The notes: generated from the sequence alone by a model not told the origin. A stretch of 64,000 bases of DNA from Leptoclinus maculatus (GCA_032191485.1 JAVDOI010000006.1:15404740-15468739); one strand, 5' to 3'. Shown: positions 1-13,429, numbered from the stretch's first letter. A program made the numbers and translations.

Positions 1-1160
1 AATGTGGGAATAACATATTCATATTATTTTAACTGGCTTTATACATTTAAATTAACCAATCAATCACATAGTGACCTTATATCTTCTTCAGCTGATCAGG
101 TCTTATACTTTTTGTTACAACCCTAAAAAAGCACTGTGACATTAATTATTAAAGTAAATGATCAAGCAAACAAATGACAAAGCTTCTCAAATGTGAAGAT
201 TTTCTTTTCTTTTCTTTTGTTGGTTTTGGAAAAAAATCAATACGTAGAGAAAGATCAATTACAACTCTGAGAGCCTGTGATGAGGATTTTTGACAAAATG
301 CTGACATCTTATAAACTGACTTATTTTTATCAAAAAGACAATTCACAAATATTGTAAAACGGAAATAATGACTGAGTGAAGGTTAGAGGTGGGCAATACA
401 TCACACACTGTATCAGAAGGAATTTCAGATGCAGTAAACATATAATTGCCTGTGGTTAAGTGGCCAATGCTTTTTTTTTTTTTTTTATTGTTATTGATAT
501 ATTATTAAGCCAATAAATTGAAAAAGAAAAGGTCTGGCCACAGCAGCGGCAGCGACTTGTATGCCCATAAAAAAAACAACCTGGAAAGCCATTATGTACA
601 TCATGGATGTCACACTATAAACATGTTCATACCATTACAATATGTACAATCAAGATAACTTGTGTGTGCGGAAGACGTGCTCTTTACACTGGGGTGGAAG
701 GAGGTCTCGCTCCAAATAAGAGGAGATTAAAAGAGCAACATTCGCAGCCACCCCACCCTTACAAAACGCCACCACCCGCCATCAATCTAAAAGAAACGCA
801 TTAGACAAGCAACGAACACAATGACATATTCTGCATTGTGTTGATTGTATTTTTGCTCCTTTTGCAGCAGTCTGGTAAAGGAGTCTCATTGGAATTCATG
901 AAATAGTTTTATCATGGCGCACCGCTGTAAAATCAATACATTAACCGTGCCGGGGGGCTAACTCTCTCAGGAGATTGTGTTTATGCACCCTGACCCATTC
1001 CACAAAGTGTTGCGCATTACATTTAAATTGGAGGAATTATCTACTACATACATTTCAGACACATGCAATAGATACATGGAGCATGATACATGGAGTGGCT
1101 TGGGCTCATTTTAGTGTGCGACAGTAAGTGTGCAGGAAAAGCTTACTGTATGTTTGGAGT

Positions 1161-1183
1161 TGTGTGTGTGTGTGTGTGTGTGT
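1161..1183. repeat. (TG)n microsatellite
   Basis: An uninterrupted TG run of about 23 nt is visible directly. A TG-rich degenerate stretch continues near 1383-1440. Confidence 0.95.
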
Positions 1184-3754
1184 CGTGTTTCATTATATTT
1201 TTTTTGTTAGGAACAATTTTCATTGTACAGAGCATACAAATAATGAGTGGGATGTGTATACAGTACCATCTGTATTGTATCTGTTCTCCACAGTATGAGC
1301 TCTGATATGCATCCATCATGTACAGGAGATGTAAGCAGAGTAACCACAGAATAATGGGAGGACTGTATAAAACTGTATATAAGTGTGTGTGTGCGTGTAG
1401 GTGTGTTTGTGTGCATGCTCCCATGTGTGCGTGGATTTGTGTTGTGCTGATGGGCTTATTATTTTATGGACTGCTGCTCTTAGCGCTCCTGTGGATGTGG
1501 CAGGCGAATAAAGATTGAATTAAGATTAAAAAAAAAAAATATATATATATATAGAAGGACAGCGCCCAGAGAGCCTGCAGGAGAAAGAGATGTTGTCTGC
1601 TGTTTATTTATTCCACTTTCTGTTGATTATTGGAAGGGTTGGTACCAAGATTCACATTTCCATATTTTCGGTTATGCCTAAAAAGAACACACAAAATGTA
1701 ATGCTCAATTTTTCAACCACTTTAACTTCTGGAATAAAGTGCAGAATATTAAATTAGTCATGCATATTGGAACACGTCAGCATCAATTGTTAGTAGACAA
1801 GTACTTGTCTGTTACTGTGGCTCTTTGAGATAAAAAAAAAAAGTCCCCAGCTGTGTCTCTCACATTTTGTCTCAAACTGAAATGTCAGATATTTTATTGG
1901 GACAGCTAAAGCCTTGTGTCTCCCTTTAGTTTGACCCATAACACACTGGTCTTTCTTTTGACCCTGCTTCTCCCTGAAGTAGGGGGGAGAGACTGAAAGA
2001 AGGAGATACAGGGAATGGTATTTTCGGGATTCGAGGATTGAACAGCCGTCATAATATTTACAAAGAGGTTAGATTGACTTTTTGAAGAAATCAATATGTG
2101 ATATAGCCTACATGCTGTTGTGAACCTGGGCGGTAATGGGATCTTGGCAACGCTTGGCTAACAGGACTCCATGCCTATCTCTGGTTATTTCTCTCCTCGC
2201 CCCGTTGCTTTTCCCTCTGCCTCACTTCACCCTCTGCTTCGCTTCCCTTGATAACACGAACAGACATTATAATGGACCAATGTTAATAATTAATGTCAGA
2301 GCAATTGGAGACAATTAAGTGTGTTGACTGGACCATTAATTTTCCTGAGGCTGTTGGTGGGGGAGCAGACGGGGAGAGAGCCCATCTGTGGAGGCAGGCG
2401 GCCCTCTGATCCTTTTCCTCAGAGGTGCACCTGGACAGCTTTGGCCAGGTTAGCCACGCCGCCATGCATCCGTCCCAAGAAAGCTATACAGGTCTATTAC
2501 GCTACAAACTGGCCGTGAATTCTGGCCCCTAATTTCCATAGTAAATCACATCTTTGACCGGTGGGACTCTGTCCGCAGATAGTCAGTGTAAACGTTACTG
2601 AAGCATGTTCATGCGATTGCATCTGTGTATTACAGTTACTGGTATTTGTGAATTCCAGTATGAATCTGGCATAGCAGCCCATGTGATCTGATGCATTTGT
2701 GAGTTTGTGAGGGGAGGAGTGCTATTGGGTTCATGGGAGGACGTGTGAGACAGAGTGTGTTCTGTCTGTGCCTGTACATTATTTACTGCACATGAATTTA
2801 AGTGAGTTTTGACAGTATGGTTAAAGCCATCACCGCACCTGGACCCATGAAATAGAGACGGCAAGCAAAAAAAGCTTTTGATGACTAGGTGTTGAAATGA
2901 CATGAACGAAAAGTGACATTTAGTGGAAGTCAGCGCTAGTGTTGGCAGCCCAGCTTCCACTTTCCAACTCGAGGCTAGTTGGCCTTGCTTGTTAGCTTCC
3001 ACTCTACGAGTGGAGTACAAACTTGACAGCTTGATGGACGACACCTCTCAAATGTTGAATGTTGTAAACGGACAGACAAAATAAAAGAGCCTGGCCCAAT
3101 TCAACATCCCCAGTAATGTTAGCAAATGGTGACTTTTTAAGTCTGGTGTACTTGTGTTACTGTTACACTGAGTTGTAGCATTTACCATATTGCTGTGGCG
3201 TTGTCTCTCGTATCAACGTTTAAAAGCTATTCAATATGACGGGCTTGACAGTGCGTCTTGAAGCGATGCCGGCTCTCAGATGTCACTCATCTGTTGCCTT
3301 GTGAAAAACCTATCCAGACGCTTGAAGTTTAAATGTTTTTTTTAAAAACATGTCCAAAGCTGTTTTATCCTTAAAAAAATTAAAAAAATGAAACACACAA
3401 TAGCTGTAGTTTATATTTCCTTACACAGAAAAGTGAGGAAATTTCAAAAGTCAGTTCAACACCAAGTTCATGAGTCGTGTTGATCTAAGCATCCGTACGA
3501 CCTGTATAATGCTTGTGTTGTTGTTTGTGTTGCTGGTCTTGTGACGGATGCGGCTATCTATTGCTGTCACATGAGCACACATGACGGGCTTACCTAACCC
3601 CTGTGGACTGTTTTTGTAACCCGTGTGATTGGACGATCTCTCCACAGAGTGTCAGTCGGGGAGACAGCGTGTTAGACTATAATAACACAAGTCTGACCTG
3701 ACATATCATGACACTCCCTGCCACGGCCCCGCCACTCAGCGCGGCTGGGCACAA

Positions 3755-3767
3755 GTTGCTTAGCAAC
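3755..3767. promoter_or_regulatory. Candidate RFX (X-box) site, perfect palindrome
   Basis: The sequence GTTGCTTAGCAAC has two perfect 6-nt arms around one base, matching the X-box half-site arrangement GTTGCY-N-RGCAAC bound by RFX factors. Twelve fixed bases are unlikely by chance in a window this size. The surrounding 3720-3800 stretch is GC-richer than its neighbourhood and free of simple repeats. Function is inferred from the motif only. Confidence 0.45.
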
Positions 3768-5824
3768 GGGACACGGCAATGTCGGAGGCTCCCAGATGAG
3801 CAAAAGCTCGAGAGGAGTGACAAACACGGAAGACCAGGGGGGAGACAAGGTGTTCCTGCAATAGTACACCTCCTCCTCTGTCACATGCTCAGCAGTCTCC
3901 CTCATCGTTCTCTTTCCTTGTTCCTCCCCGTCTCAGGGAGGAGTCCCCCAGTCAAAACATGTGTAAGAGAATTAAACTCGGGTGTACTTTGGTTGTAGCG
4001 CTGTCAGATCAGAGACAGGATCCTTGTTTAAACTTATCCTGCTGCACAGTGCCTTGTGTTTTACCGTATTTTTTATGTTTACACATGCACTAGGGAGACT
4101 TTTGGTGATAGCTTAATTAAATTGTCAGAGATCTGATGAATGCAGATACACTGAGGTAATACGCCAGCTCTTTTCATTTAAAAAAAAATATAATATATCT
4201 ACAATTTACAGTAAATGGTTCAAATATTATTGACTCTACTGATGCTTGTTCTCTTTTTTTTTATAACACAACCACAAATTTGCACAGGAAGGAGGTTGTA
4301 AACTGTGAATTCCATTTATTTGAATCCTTGTTCATTGTTCTTTATCTCCACAAGGAGGATCATGCGATCAGTTGTATTGTTCTGGATGGTGTATTTGGCT
4401 AGCGGCTAACGGCGCTACCAGTACACACACTGCTGAGTAACATTACGTACCACTGCTATGCGGGCAGACAGTTTGGGTGAATTTAGTTTTGTTTTGGAAA
4501 GATTGTATGAAATGTCTTATACGAGACTTTGAGGCGACTGATTGACCGATTGATTAGGGTTGGAGCACCGTAATATCGCTGTTTTTACGGATGAATAAAC
4601 TGAGTCTTGACTGAGCCTTTAAACCCCACATAAAATGTGTAAATTACTTCTAAAGATGAACAGATTCATTTTCTTTCAGACGTGGCTACATTTTGGATCT
4701 TGAGTTTCATGCAAACTTCATAAGAATGTAAAAGCTTCTTTTGCTTGTCTTTTGTTTGTTGAGTCTGAGCGAGCTGACTTCATCTGACAGCCCGAGCTGA
4801 CCTCAAACAGCCACTCAGGTTGAACTGGATCCAGACAGAGATAGGAAACGGGGTCAGGTCTAATCAACATTGCTGTCATGATTATGTCCAGTTCACTCCA
4901 ACCTGTAACGAGGCAACAGGCTGGACTGCCACAAAGTCAATGTGACAGTGGCAGGTAGATTGAAAGTGGAATGGTGGACAGGAAGCTTGGGTTGGTGGGT
5001 GAGGGGGCCTATTTGGCCAAACGCAGCCTAGTTCTGTCCAGCCCGTCACACTGCCCGCCCTGGCACTCTGTACAGGGATCGGCTGTTACACAGAGAACCA
5101 CAGGCAAAGGTGGGCACTAAAAACAAAAACATTAGCCTCTATCTTGCTCTGTTCTTGTAGCAAAAGACAATGGAACAACATTATCACTTACTGAGATAAA
5201 TACGGGTCAGTAAAACGTTTTGATCTCATTCCACTAAACAATATCCATTATTTAGCTGCGGGCTAGACGGAGCCGAGGACGTCTACAAGAGCCAGAGACA
5301 AAGCACTGTACAGGAATCCTATTATAAGGCTGCATTTAAGAGTAGAAGCCTTTTTTGTGCATGTGGTTAAGTACATTAAGTACAAAGACATCGAGTGCAA
5401 ATATGCCTGAAGCAGCCCGTTTAGAAAAATATTAAAAACTTGTTTTCTGTAAAGGCATCATCAGAAGCAATTGAATTAAATTGATGCTTACATTTCGTTA
5501 CTGTTGTAGAGAGTATTTCAGTTTAGTGTTCACATCAGATCACAACATCACAACATCAGAATTTTAAGACAGCATGACGGTGCTTTTTTTTTTTTGGTGA
5601 AGTACTGTACATCCCTACCAGTGTCATTCTTTCTATCACCAATAACGCCCCAGTCCAAATGTGCCGATTTAGGATATAAATACCTCCGAAAACAATGTTC
5701 GAAATGAAAAGGATAATGGATGTTTTGGCATTCTTCCTAAAATTTCCAATAGACATCAATAGTGGAAGAGAAGAAATGAAACCACGCTGATCATGATCCT
5801 TGTCCTGATGAAGACGGCACTTAC

Positions 5825-5882
5825 CAAGGTCTTCTGCGGACGTCGTACAGGTCAATCTTGTTGGGAGCCCTCCATGGAGTGG
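5825..5882 (-). CDS. cacna2d2: cacna2d2 exon (58 nt, probably exon 8): arginine-triplet (gabapentinoid-binding) segment
   Basis: After the acceptor ctctccag, two bases complete Ala. Then TPWRAPNKIDLYDVRRRP follows, and the final TG begins a Trp codon finished in the next exon; the donor is a perfect gtaagt. The RRRPW motif sits directly before the VWA domain. In alpha-2/delta-1 and -2 the third arginine is known to be needed for high-affinity gabapentin binding, and all three are present here. TPWRAP is a strong match to alpha-2/delta-2. The next exon should begin with a Tyr-Ile-Gln-Gly sequence leading to the MIDAS-containing VWA domain. No such sequence is seen between position 1 and 5818, so it lies beyond the left edge. 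Confidence 0.97.
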
Positions 5883-6110
5883 CTGGAGAGAGTAAGAGAA
5901 TAAGTTATAAGCCATACAGTGCACTGTAGGATATTTCACATCAGATTAGATCAAAGTAATCATAATTTCATTCTGTCTATCGAGTTACCAGTATAGCCAT
6001 CTGATAAGCGATTGCCAATGTTCTGCAGCCGAGGAGCCCTAGGGTCAATTTAGATTTTATCTTGGTGTGAGTTATAAGGCAGCCAGTCGACTCCGTAACC
6101 TGCGGCCTAC

Positions 6111-6242
6111 CTGGGTAATATCGAGTCACTCCTGTGGCACTGCCAAACACCTGCCAGCGCAGAGAGCTGTCCTCCTTACGGTTTTCAATGAAGACCCTCT
6201 CCAGCGCCTGGGTCCAGTTTAACTCGTTTAGTATGACGGGGG
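6111..6242 (-). CDS. cacna2d2: cacna2d2 exon (132 nt, probably exon 7): NELNW / WQVFGSATG block of VWA_N
   Basis: The acceptor is gtttctacag and the donor is gtaggc. Two bases complete Ser, then 43 codons follow and one base (G) is left over for Ala. The protein contains VILNELNWTQALE, a charged stretch FIENRKEDSS and WQVFGSATGVTRYYP. These are hallmark motifs of the alpha-2/delta N-terminal region that packs beside the VWA domain. NWT is a potential N-glycosylation sequon. The GVTRYYP spelling favours the alpha-2/delta-2 subtype over alpha-2/delta-1, where GLARYYP is usual. It lies only 228 nt upstream of the next exon, by far the shortest intron in the window. Confidence 0.97.
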
Positions 6243-7135
6243 CTGTAGAAACACACACAATAAGACTTACTCACTCAATAGTGAATTGGCAAAAATAGTT
6301 AAGACTCATTGCTTTCTGGTTGATCAGTTTACACAGAAAAATACTCAATACTCATACATTTCAAAAGGAGACGATGAAGTCTAAACAGTCTTTCACTCAG
6401 ATTGATTTAAACCCAGTTTTGTATTATTGATTCTTTTGCACCTGTTTTTCAATAATCATAATAAACACAAATATATTCTCAGATTAAAAAACTCCAACAA
6501 TGAGCCCTAAATAAAGTGCAAAACACCAGGGTTTCTCTGTTAGTAACCCAAGGCTCAACTCTCCTTGCTGAACAACCTTGTCCGTGCCAGCAGCAGTAAG
6601 TTGAGTACATAAGAATGGATGCATGCAGGCAGCTCGGCCGACGGTGGCCGGGCATCAGTCTAATCTGGGTGATCTCTGAGGACTGCAGGAGGAGGAATCT
6701 GAGAGGACCTTGGAGGAGGTCATATGTCACTTGCAGCATGTGGAGACAGAAGCCGCTTCAGAATTCTTGATGGCAAAGAAATACAAACTATGTCCATGAA
6801 TGCGTGTTTGGGTTAGGAGGCTTTAAGAGGGTTACGTGGTGATGAAAAAGAATAAGAAAAAAGCTTGTGCATGCATGCCTCAATACATCAACATGTGTGT
6901 TTTGAGTTAAAACGTGAGGTCACAGATATATCTCACAGGTCAGTGGTACTCTGTGAAATTGATTTATGGTTGTGAAGAGAAGTATTCATCATCTAGTCAA
7001 CAAGAAGTGGAATAACACGCTGCAGGTTGTGGTGGAATAACACTACGACCCCATCAACGTGAGTCTTGTTTCCTCTCTACCTCAGAGTCTTATTACTTAT
7101 ATTGTATTTACAGTCTTTCTTTTTTTCTTCTTCCT

Positions 7136-7238
<103 letters not shown>

Positions 7239-7750
7239 CCAAACATGCTTTCAGTCTGTGTTTAATAGCTAAGCTGAAGTCAGAAGATGGGAAGTGTAAT
7301 CAGAGGTTTAATAGCCGCCTGATTAAAGAGGAAACAAGACGAGGCACTGAGCTGAGGAGAACTTCACTAGCTTCTCTGATTTAATTACTCAGCCAACCAA
7401 AACTAGACAAGCCTCTGAACCGACAAGTCCAGCTTTTCTAAACCCCTGGATTGAATTTTACACAAATAAACGATCATTATCCACTTAAACACTTACTGCT
7501 CAGTGTTTGACGAGCTGTCAGTTTAGAGGTATGAAATAAGCCAGGACCGTCCCCCATTCACTGCTTACCTCATTTATTGTAGGCTGAAAGCCTTTGAATA
7601 ATCACAATCACATGGCATTGCCTAAAAATAAATCATATTTAAAAAAATATTTTTAGCTGAATGTTCACCTTTATTTTGTCAAACTCTCCCCAAAAATGCA
7701 GGTAAAAGAAAGCCGAGTTTCATTACTCTTTAGCATTCTGTAAAACAAAT

Positions 7751-7874
<124 letters not shown>

Positions 7875-9090
7875 AGTACAGCAGCACTAAGCAGTGTCTG
7901 GAGGATAGGAATATATGAAAGCCAAATTGCTGCCATCACCAAGGGGAGCTCCTCAACATGTTTTTCTCAAAATTCATAGACGTATACACAAAGGGAGAAT
8001 GAAGGAGGATCGAGGCAGCCCTACAGATGGGGATAAACATTAAAAACCCAGAGAGAGGGGGAGGACGATTGATGGAAAGCAACACAGAAATTAACACGAA
8101 TGAGTGGCTGCTTTCACAGCCCGAAAAGGCAATTTCTCGCTCATGAGGGGAAGAGAGAGAAAAAAACCCTGAAAATAAATTTAACTTTAAACTGCTAAAT
8201 TGAAAATGGCAGAATCAAAGACGTAGAGGTCAAAGAATTTATTTTTTAAAAAGTGATTTCATGTTTTGTAACAAATGACAAATTTGTCCTTTGCTTCGTA
8301 AGTGAAGAAGTAGCTGGTGCAGAGTTGTTAATCATTGTTGTTGGAGTTAGGACAGCTGACGCCTCACCATATTACTTTAATTGATTTATTGGAAAAGCAT
8401 ATTTTATAATCTTATCAATCAAATGCTTTGTCAGATGTTTGTTGTGTTGTTATTAGAGGACTTATTCCTGAAGAATGTGTACCGGTGACATTTCTGCTAC
8501 AAACTTAATTTCGTTCTTCCAGAATTAGAAAGATTAGCTGTCTGTTCCGTCTCTCATAACACCGAGTTTACAACTGCCAACAGTCCAGATGGTCTGAAGA
8601 ACTAAAAAGAGTGAACTAGAGAGAGAAAGTATTTGAGACTCTCAGTAGCTCTGCTATTCTGATGAATTTTCAAACTTGCCGCAGTTGCTCCCATGACTCC
8701 CGATTTATTTCAGCAAGACCAGTGGCAATATTTTACTGATGTGTGTGTGTGGAGATAATCAGGGAACCAAACCATGCATTGCAATTTCATCTGGCCAATA
8801 CTCTATGGTCAAAGAGCCATCTGAGTAATGTGTAAAATAAGTTTCTTTAAGCATGAGCTATCACAGCAGGTTGCTGCGGCGGCAGCCGGTGTGCTGTGAA
8901 GTCCTGGGTGCTCTTATCAGGAGAGGCACCGGGTCTGTAATGATAGCTGTCCCAGACAGGCCAAGGGCAAACAGACATCCTGCCACCTCTGTTTCAAACT
9001 AGCACCACCTCTGCTACCTTGACTAACATCAAGGCATCAACTGAACTGTGGCTATGCAAGGATTATCAGTTGCATTGCTGCCTAGGGCTT

Positions 9091-9122
9091 CACACGCACG
9101 CACGCACACACACACACACACA
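9091..9122. repeat. CACG/CA microsatellite
   Basis: Short run of CACG units passing into CA units, visible directly. Confidence 0.9.
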
Positions 9123-9291
9123 AGCTGCAGTAAGTTTTCAGACTATCTGTGTGTTCATGATATATCATGAACTTTCAATCTAGGCTTCTATAAGACAGAC
9201 CAAAGTGTATGTGGGCTTATGATGCCAGCTAACACTAAACTAGTCACATGTAGATCACCTGTGGGTCACCTCTACTGTCAGGCCAGCCCTG

Positions 9292-9297
9292 CACACA

Positions 9298-9378
<81 letters not shown>

Positions 9379-9402
9379 ACACACACACACACACTCACAC
9401 AC
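9292..9402. repeat. (CA)n microsatellite with CTCA interruptions
   Basis: CA run of about 110 nt with one AA slip near 9299 and two CTCA interruptions near 9372 and 9394. Confidence 0.97.
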
Positions 9403-9810
9403 GTCTGCAGGTGATCTCCACAGAAAAAAACGGGCACACCAGAGATAAGAGAACAGAGCTAACTAATTCTCTTTGATTTATTCATTTAGAATATGCTGTG
9501 ACTTCTCTGGACAGTTGATAAAAAGACAAATTTCCCCTGGGGGGGAAATATGCTCACACAGTCGGACAGGGCCTCCGAGCGCTCCGAGTTGGGCTCATTT
9601 TTCACGTGAAACGCGCCTCTCGCTGATATCTTTAAAAGGTAATTCATCAGCGCGCCGCTCCCCTGACATTTAGAGCACCCTTGGCTTTGCCCCTTTATGA
9701 AGCAAGACTGCACACCAAGTAGGGAAACAATTATGAGAGGGATTTATGGAGCATCTCTGTGTGAGATCATTTCTCAACCCCCCCAAACACCACCCCTATC
9801 CTGTGACCCT

Positions 9811-9826
9811 CCCCCCCCCCCCCCCC
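9811..9826. repeat. Poly-C run (16 nt)
   Basis: Uninterrupted C16, visible directly, in a C-rich neighbourhood. Confidence 0.95.
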
Positions 9827-11189
9827 AACCCCTCACACACACATTATTCACACTGACATACCCGAGATAAAGAGCTATCCAACATCCAAGCGATCTGCGC
9901 CTTATGCCCTGTATTAATCCAACATTATAGAAATGGGTGCATGCATTTACCGTATACACAGAGCACAGTTGACTGTAATATATCAGAGCGGAACACAAGT
10001 GGTCTGACATCCATAATGGTAATGGAGCAGAAGCTATTAGCTAAGTCTGTTGGAAGAGTCATAACCATTATCCCTGTCATCGCCATGGAGGCTGACATAT
10101 TCCACTTAACAGAGTGATAGTCCAGTACAGATAGAACAGTTTCATTTACTTTAACATATAGGTGACATTACTCAAACACACACATGTAGCGCAACACTGC
10201 GACAAATACAGCTTGTTTAGAATTTCAGCGAGTTAACACCCATTATATTTTTCCAAAGTCATTTCTTAATGGGAAGGTTATTTTTCATACACAGTATGTT
10301 CAGGTAATGCATAACAATAGGAGGAGCTAACACAGATTTTTAAGTCACTGACAATTTAGAGCATCCCACAAGACTTTTGGCAGTAAAAGAGGTTTGAATT
10401 ATATCAGAAAAGCGTTGGTCATTTCACGTAACGGGTCAGTTCACTCTAACTACAAATGCTACGTGCAGATTGTCGCACAGGTTTTGTTTAAACTTTTCCA
10501 TATTTTGAGACTGAGATCTGCCTCCTTTAGATTGCTTCCAGCCCACAACAATTAAAATGAATAGAATGTCTGTGGTGCTCGCAGCACTGAGATGGGACAA
10601 TTTACAAAATTCGACAGTAAGATGTACTGTATTACCAGCAATGGTGTCTCGGTTCACTGGATAACTTAAAGAGCTCCCTGTGATCCGTTTCCAAATAACA
10701 CTAAAAGTAAATGAGAAAATATTTAGTTGTAATTTGGGTGTTGAACCCACATCTTTCTGCACATTTTCAAGTCTTTACAGACCGTCATCTATTCTCTGCA
10801 TCTGCGTGTACCACCTCTTTCTGTGTCTCTATGTATTGTCAACCCAATTCCTTCTCCTTCTCCATCTCCCCTCTCTCCTGTTTTCTCCCCGTCTCTCCTT
10901 CTTTTTCTCTTCTGTCAGGGCTGCTTTGTGGTCTGGTCTGAGTGTTAAAGAGCCTGAACATTAAACCTTTCATCCTGCAGAAGAAACGGGAGCAACAGGA
11001 ACTGGCAGCAGCTCACACATCCACAAAGACAAGCTAAAACAAAGTCTAAGCCTTCCCAAAGAAAAATGTGTCTTTTTGTAGCCTTAGTTGAGAAAAATAA
11101 CATCCAAAGGAAAACTGTATAACCTAATTTGTATTCTTTTGCAGTGTGCTTTACAAAACTGGTCTCTAAGAAGTTCTTTGCAACTGCAA

Positions 11190-11430
11190 CAGCAGTACTA
11201 ACTAATTAGAATTACATTTCATGTGACGGATTGAAGCAGTTTCACTCAGGAATAGCATTTAGTATGAGTGTGTTTGTCAGAGAAGCTCCATTTTGCTAAA
11301 TGGTAATCCAAAAATTATTTCTAATTAAAGAAGAGCAGTAAATAACAAACACATGAAATGTAATTTGTGAGCCTGGTGGTGAGTGAAGTAGAGTTGTGCT
11401 GTGCTGACTGTTCTAATTAGTGTGCTGCTA
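11190..11430. promoter_or_regulatory. Candidate intronic regulatory block with TAATTA sites and a long inverted repeat
   Basis: The block contains CTAATTAG at 11202-11209 and again at 11413-11420, with TAATTA at 11322-11327. A perfect 16-nt inverted repeat (AATTACATTTCATGTG at 11210-11225 and its complement at 11350-11365) also lies inside. TAATTA is the core bound by many homeodomain proteins. The sequence has no simple repeats. Conservation cannot be tested here, so enhancer function is only inferred. Confidence 0.35.
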
Positions 11431-11827
11431 AATGATAGTGCCCCTTCACTGGGCACACACTATAGGGGTGGATGGTGAGGGGCAGAGAGAGAGAGATGGA
11501 GTCTGTTAAGTCAAGAATGACAGAAATACAGCCCACAGTGTTTATACTCTCTTTCTTCTCTTTTGGTTTAACTTTAAATCCAATTTCCCTTATCCCCCCC
11601 TCTCTCTATCGCTTTCTTTTTCCTTTGCACTTTCACTCTTTTTCTTTTTTTTTTTTTCTTTCCACAAATCACTTTTGCTTTTTTCCACACATTTAAATCT
11701 GGTTTGATGTTGAGACGGGCTGAGTTGATCTCCAGCATGGCGTGAGTTGGTTGACAGGGAAGCTTCCTCCACTGGAAGAAACCTGGGGCGTGTGAAACGA
11801 ATACAGGCTGCATGCACCGTGCGTGCA

Positions 11828-11830
<3 letters not shown>

Positions 11831-11909
<79 letters not shown>
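11831..11909. repeat. (CA)n microsatellite, about 79 nt
   Basis: Pure AC run, fourth of the cluster between 7.1 and 11.9 kb. Confidence 0.98.
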
Positions 11910-11911
<2 letters not shown>

Positions 11912-12559
11912 GATGACATTTTACATTCAGCTGAAGCAAATCTCAAAACTCACAGATTATGCCCTTAAGATGACAAATGTAGCATGATATTAAAGAAATC
12001 TATGGCAAGTAAAGTGGGAACATTCACTAATTGGAGCCACAGCATATATTTCTGTACTGAGTGACAAAGAATAACGCTCAGTCTCACACTCCCTCTCTTT
12101 TGTGAACAGTCTTTCTTTCAAAAGTCACCTTTGTCCCTCGAGTAACAGGAGAGCTGACTTCTCTTCAAATACATTTTATACAAAATGAGAGACATCAGAG
12201 GGAGTTTCACTCACACGAATCCCTGCAGATGCAAATCTTTCTCTTCTTTTCAAATCGTACACGACACTGCGTTGACTTTCTATCTGTTGCACTCAATTTC
12301 CCACTGCACATTACATACACCCCATGCAATTTGCTCTTTACAAAGGTGAATTGGATGATTTTTTTGCTAGGCGCTTTTCAGAGGGGATCAAACCAAAGAC
12401 CAGAGAGTGCAGTAGCAAAATGGATGCTAACATTCAAAGGGCATGGACTACAAGCTTGCTGCTGGTTTAGGAACTGATTGTGGATTTTCTTTTTTCTCTC
12501 GTTAATCAAAGTCTTATAAATAATTTGATGTTTTAGCCTATTGCCTAGCCGACATATTA

Positions 12560-12590
12560 TTATCTACACATCTCCTGGATGTGTAGATAA
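12560..12590. repeat. Perfect hairpin: 13-bp stem, 5-nt loop
   Basis: TTATCTACACATC at 12560-12572 is followed by the loop TCCTG and the exact complement GATGTGTAGATAA at 12578-12590. The stem does not extend further. It is too short for a microRNA precursor and no poly-T or coding context suggests a terminator. Confidence 0.85.
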
Positions 12591-13429
12591 GCAACTGTTT
12601 GCTAACAAGTTTGCCATTAAAAGGTGATCGTATGTCAGTGTTGTTTGAACAGATTTCTTCTGCTGCTCCAAATGGCCAAATAAATCGTTATATGAGATAT
12701 ATAAATGATGTCATGCAGCATCCATGAATTCACCAACAAGAAAGAGTCATGGGAAACAATAGCTGCATTGGTGATAGAAAATCAAAGCTAAAAAAATGAT
12801 GGTATACTTTAGAAAAGTAGACATAGTTTTGTCATTAGTAACCTCAAACATGTGAACCCACCAGTATGGACCTGAAACTAAGAAAGGAGCAATCGGACCA
12901 TTAAGTACATTGAAGGGTGGTAATCATCTCTGTCGTGTCTGTGTGTGCGTGTGTGTGTGTGTATGGAGGGTTGGGTGGGTGGGGTTGGGTTAATCACTCC
13001 ATGCAAAACATTTAAGCTCTGCTCTTTCATCTGTACACACAGTTGGCCAGTCCTCCCCATTCATTTTTGATAACCAAGTTTCTCACTGTGCCTGACAACA
13101 ATAGCAAACTGACAACATGACGTTAGGCCGCCAGAAAAGGCACCGCATGCAGCGGATTTAAACTTCAAATTCAATGAAAGGGCTTCCCACATTCACTGGT
13201 GGTTTTCTTTATTCCCTGCTGGGTACTGTGGCTTCTTATTCTCACACAAACACTAATGTGGCCACACACCACGTGTACACTATACACACATAATTGCTAC
13301 TTTAAAAAAAAAAAAAAGGCTGATATACAACCTTCCCTATTTTCAGCATGTTATAATGGACATGCAACTGCGGACTGTGGACTGACCCAATCTGGATTAG
13401 TATCCTCTACCGCATGGACTGGGTCCAAT

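Larger units (their letters stand above)
1..5824 (-). other. Intron after the 58-nt exon (left part cut by window edge)
   Basis: I found no coding exon here on either strand. It holds a 23-nt TG tract at 1161-1183, an AT dinucleotide run near 1537-1552, and a perfect RFX-type palindrome at 3755-3767. A short stretch at 2270-2350 has several ATTAA/TTAAT sites. A search for the expected next exon (Tyr-Ile-Gln-Gly coding) was negative. Confidence 0.7.
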
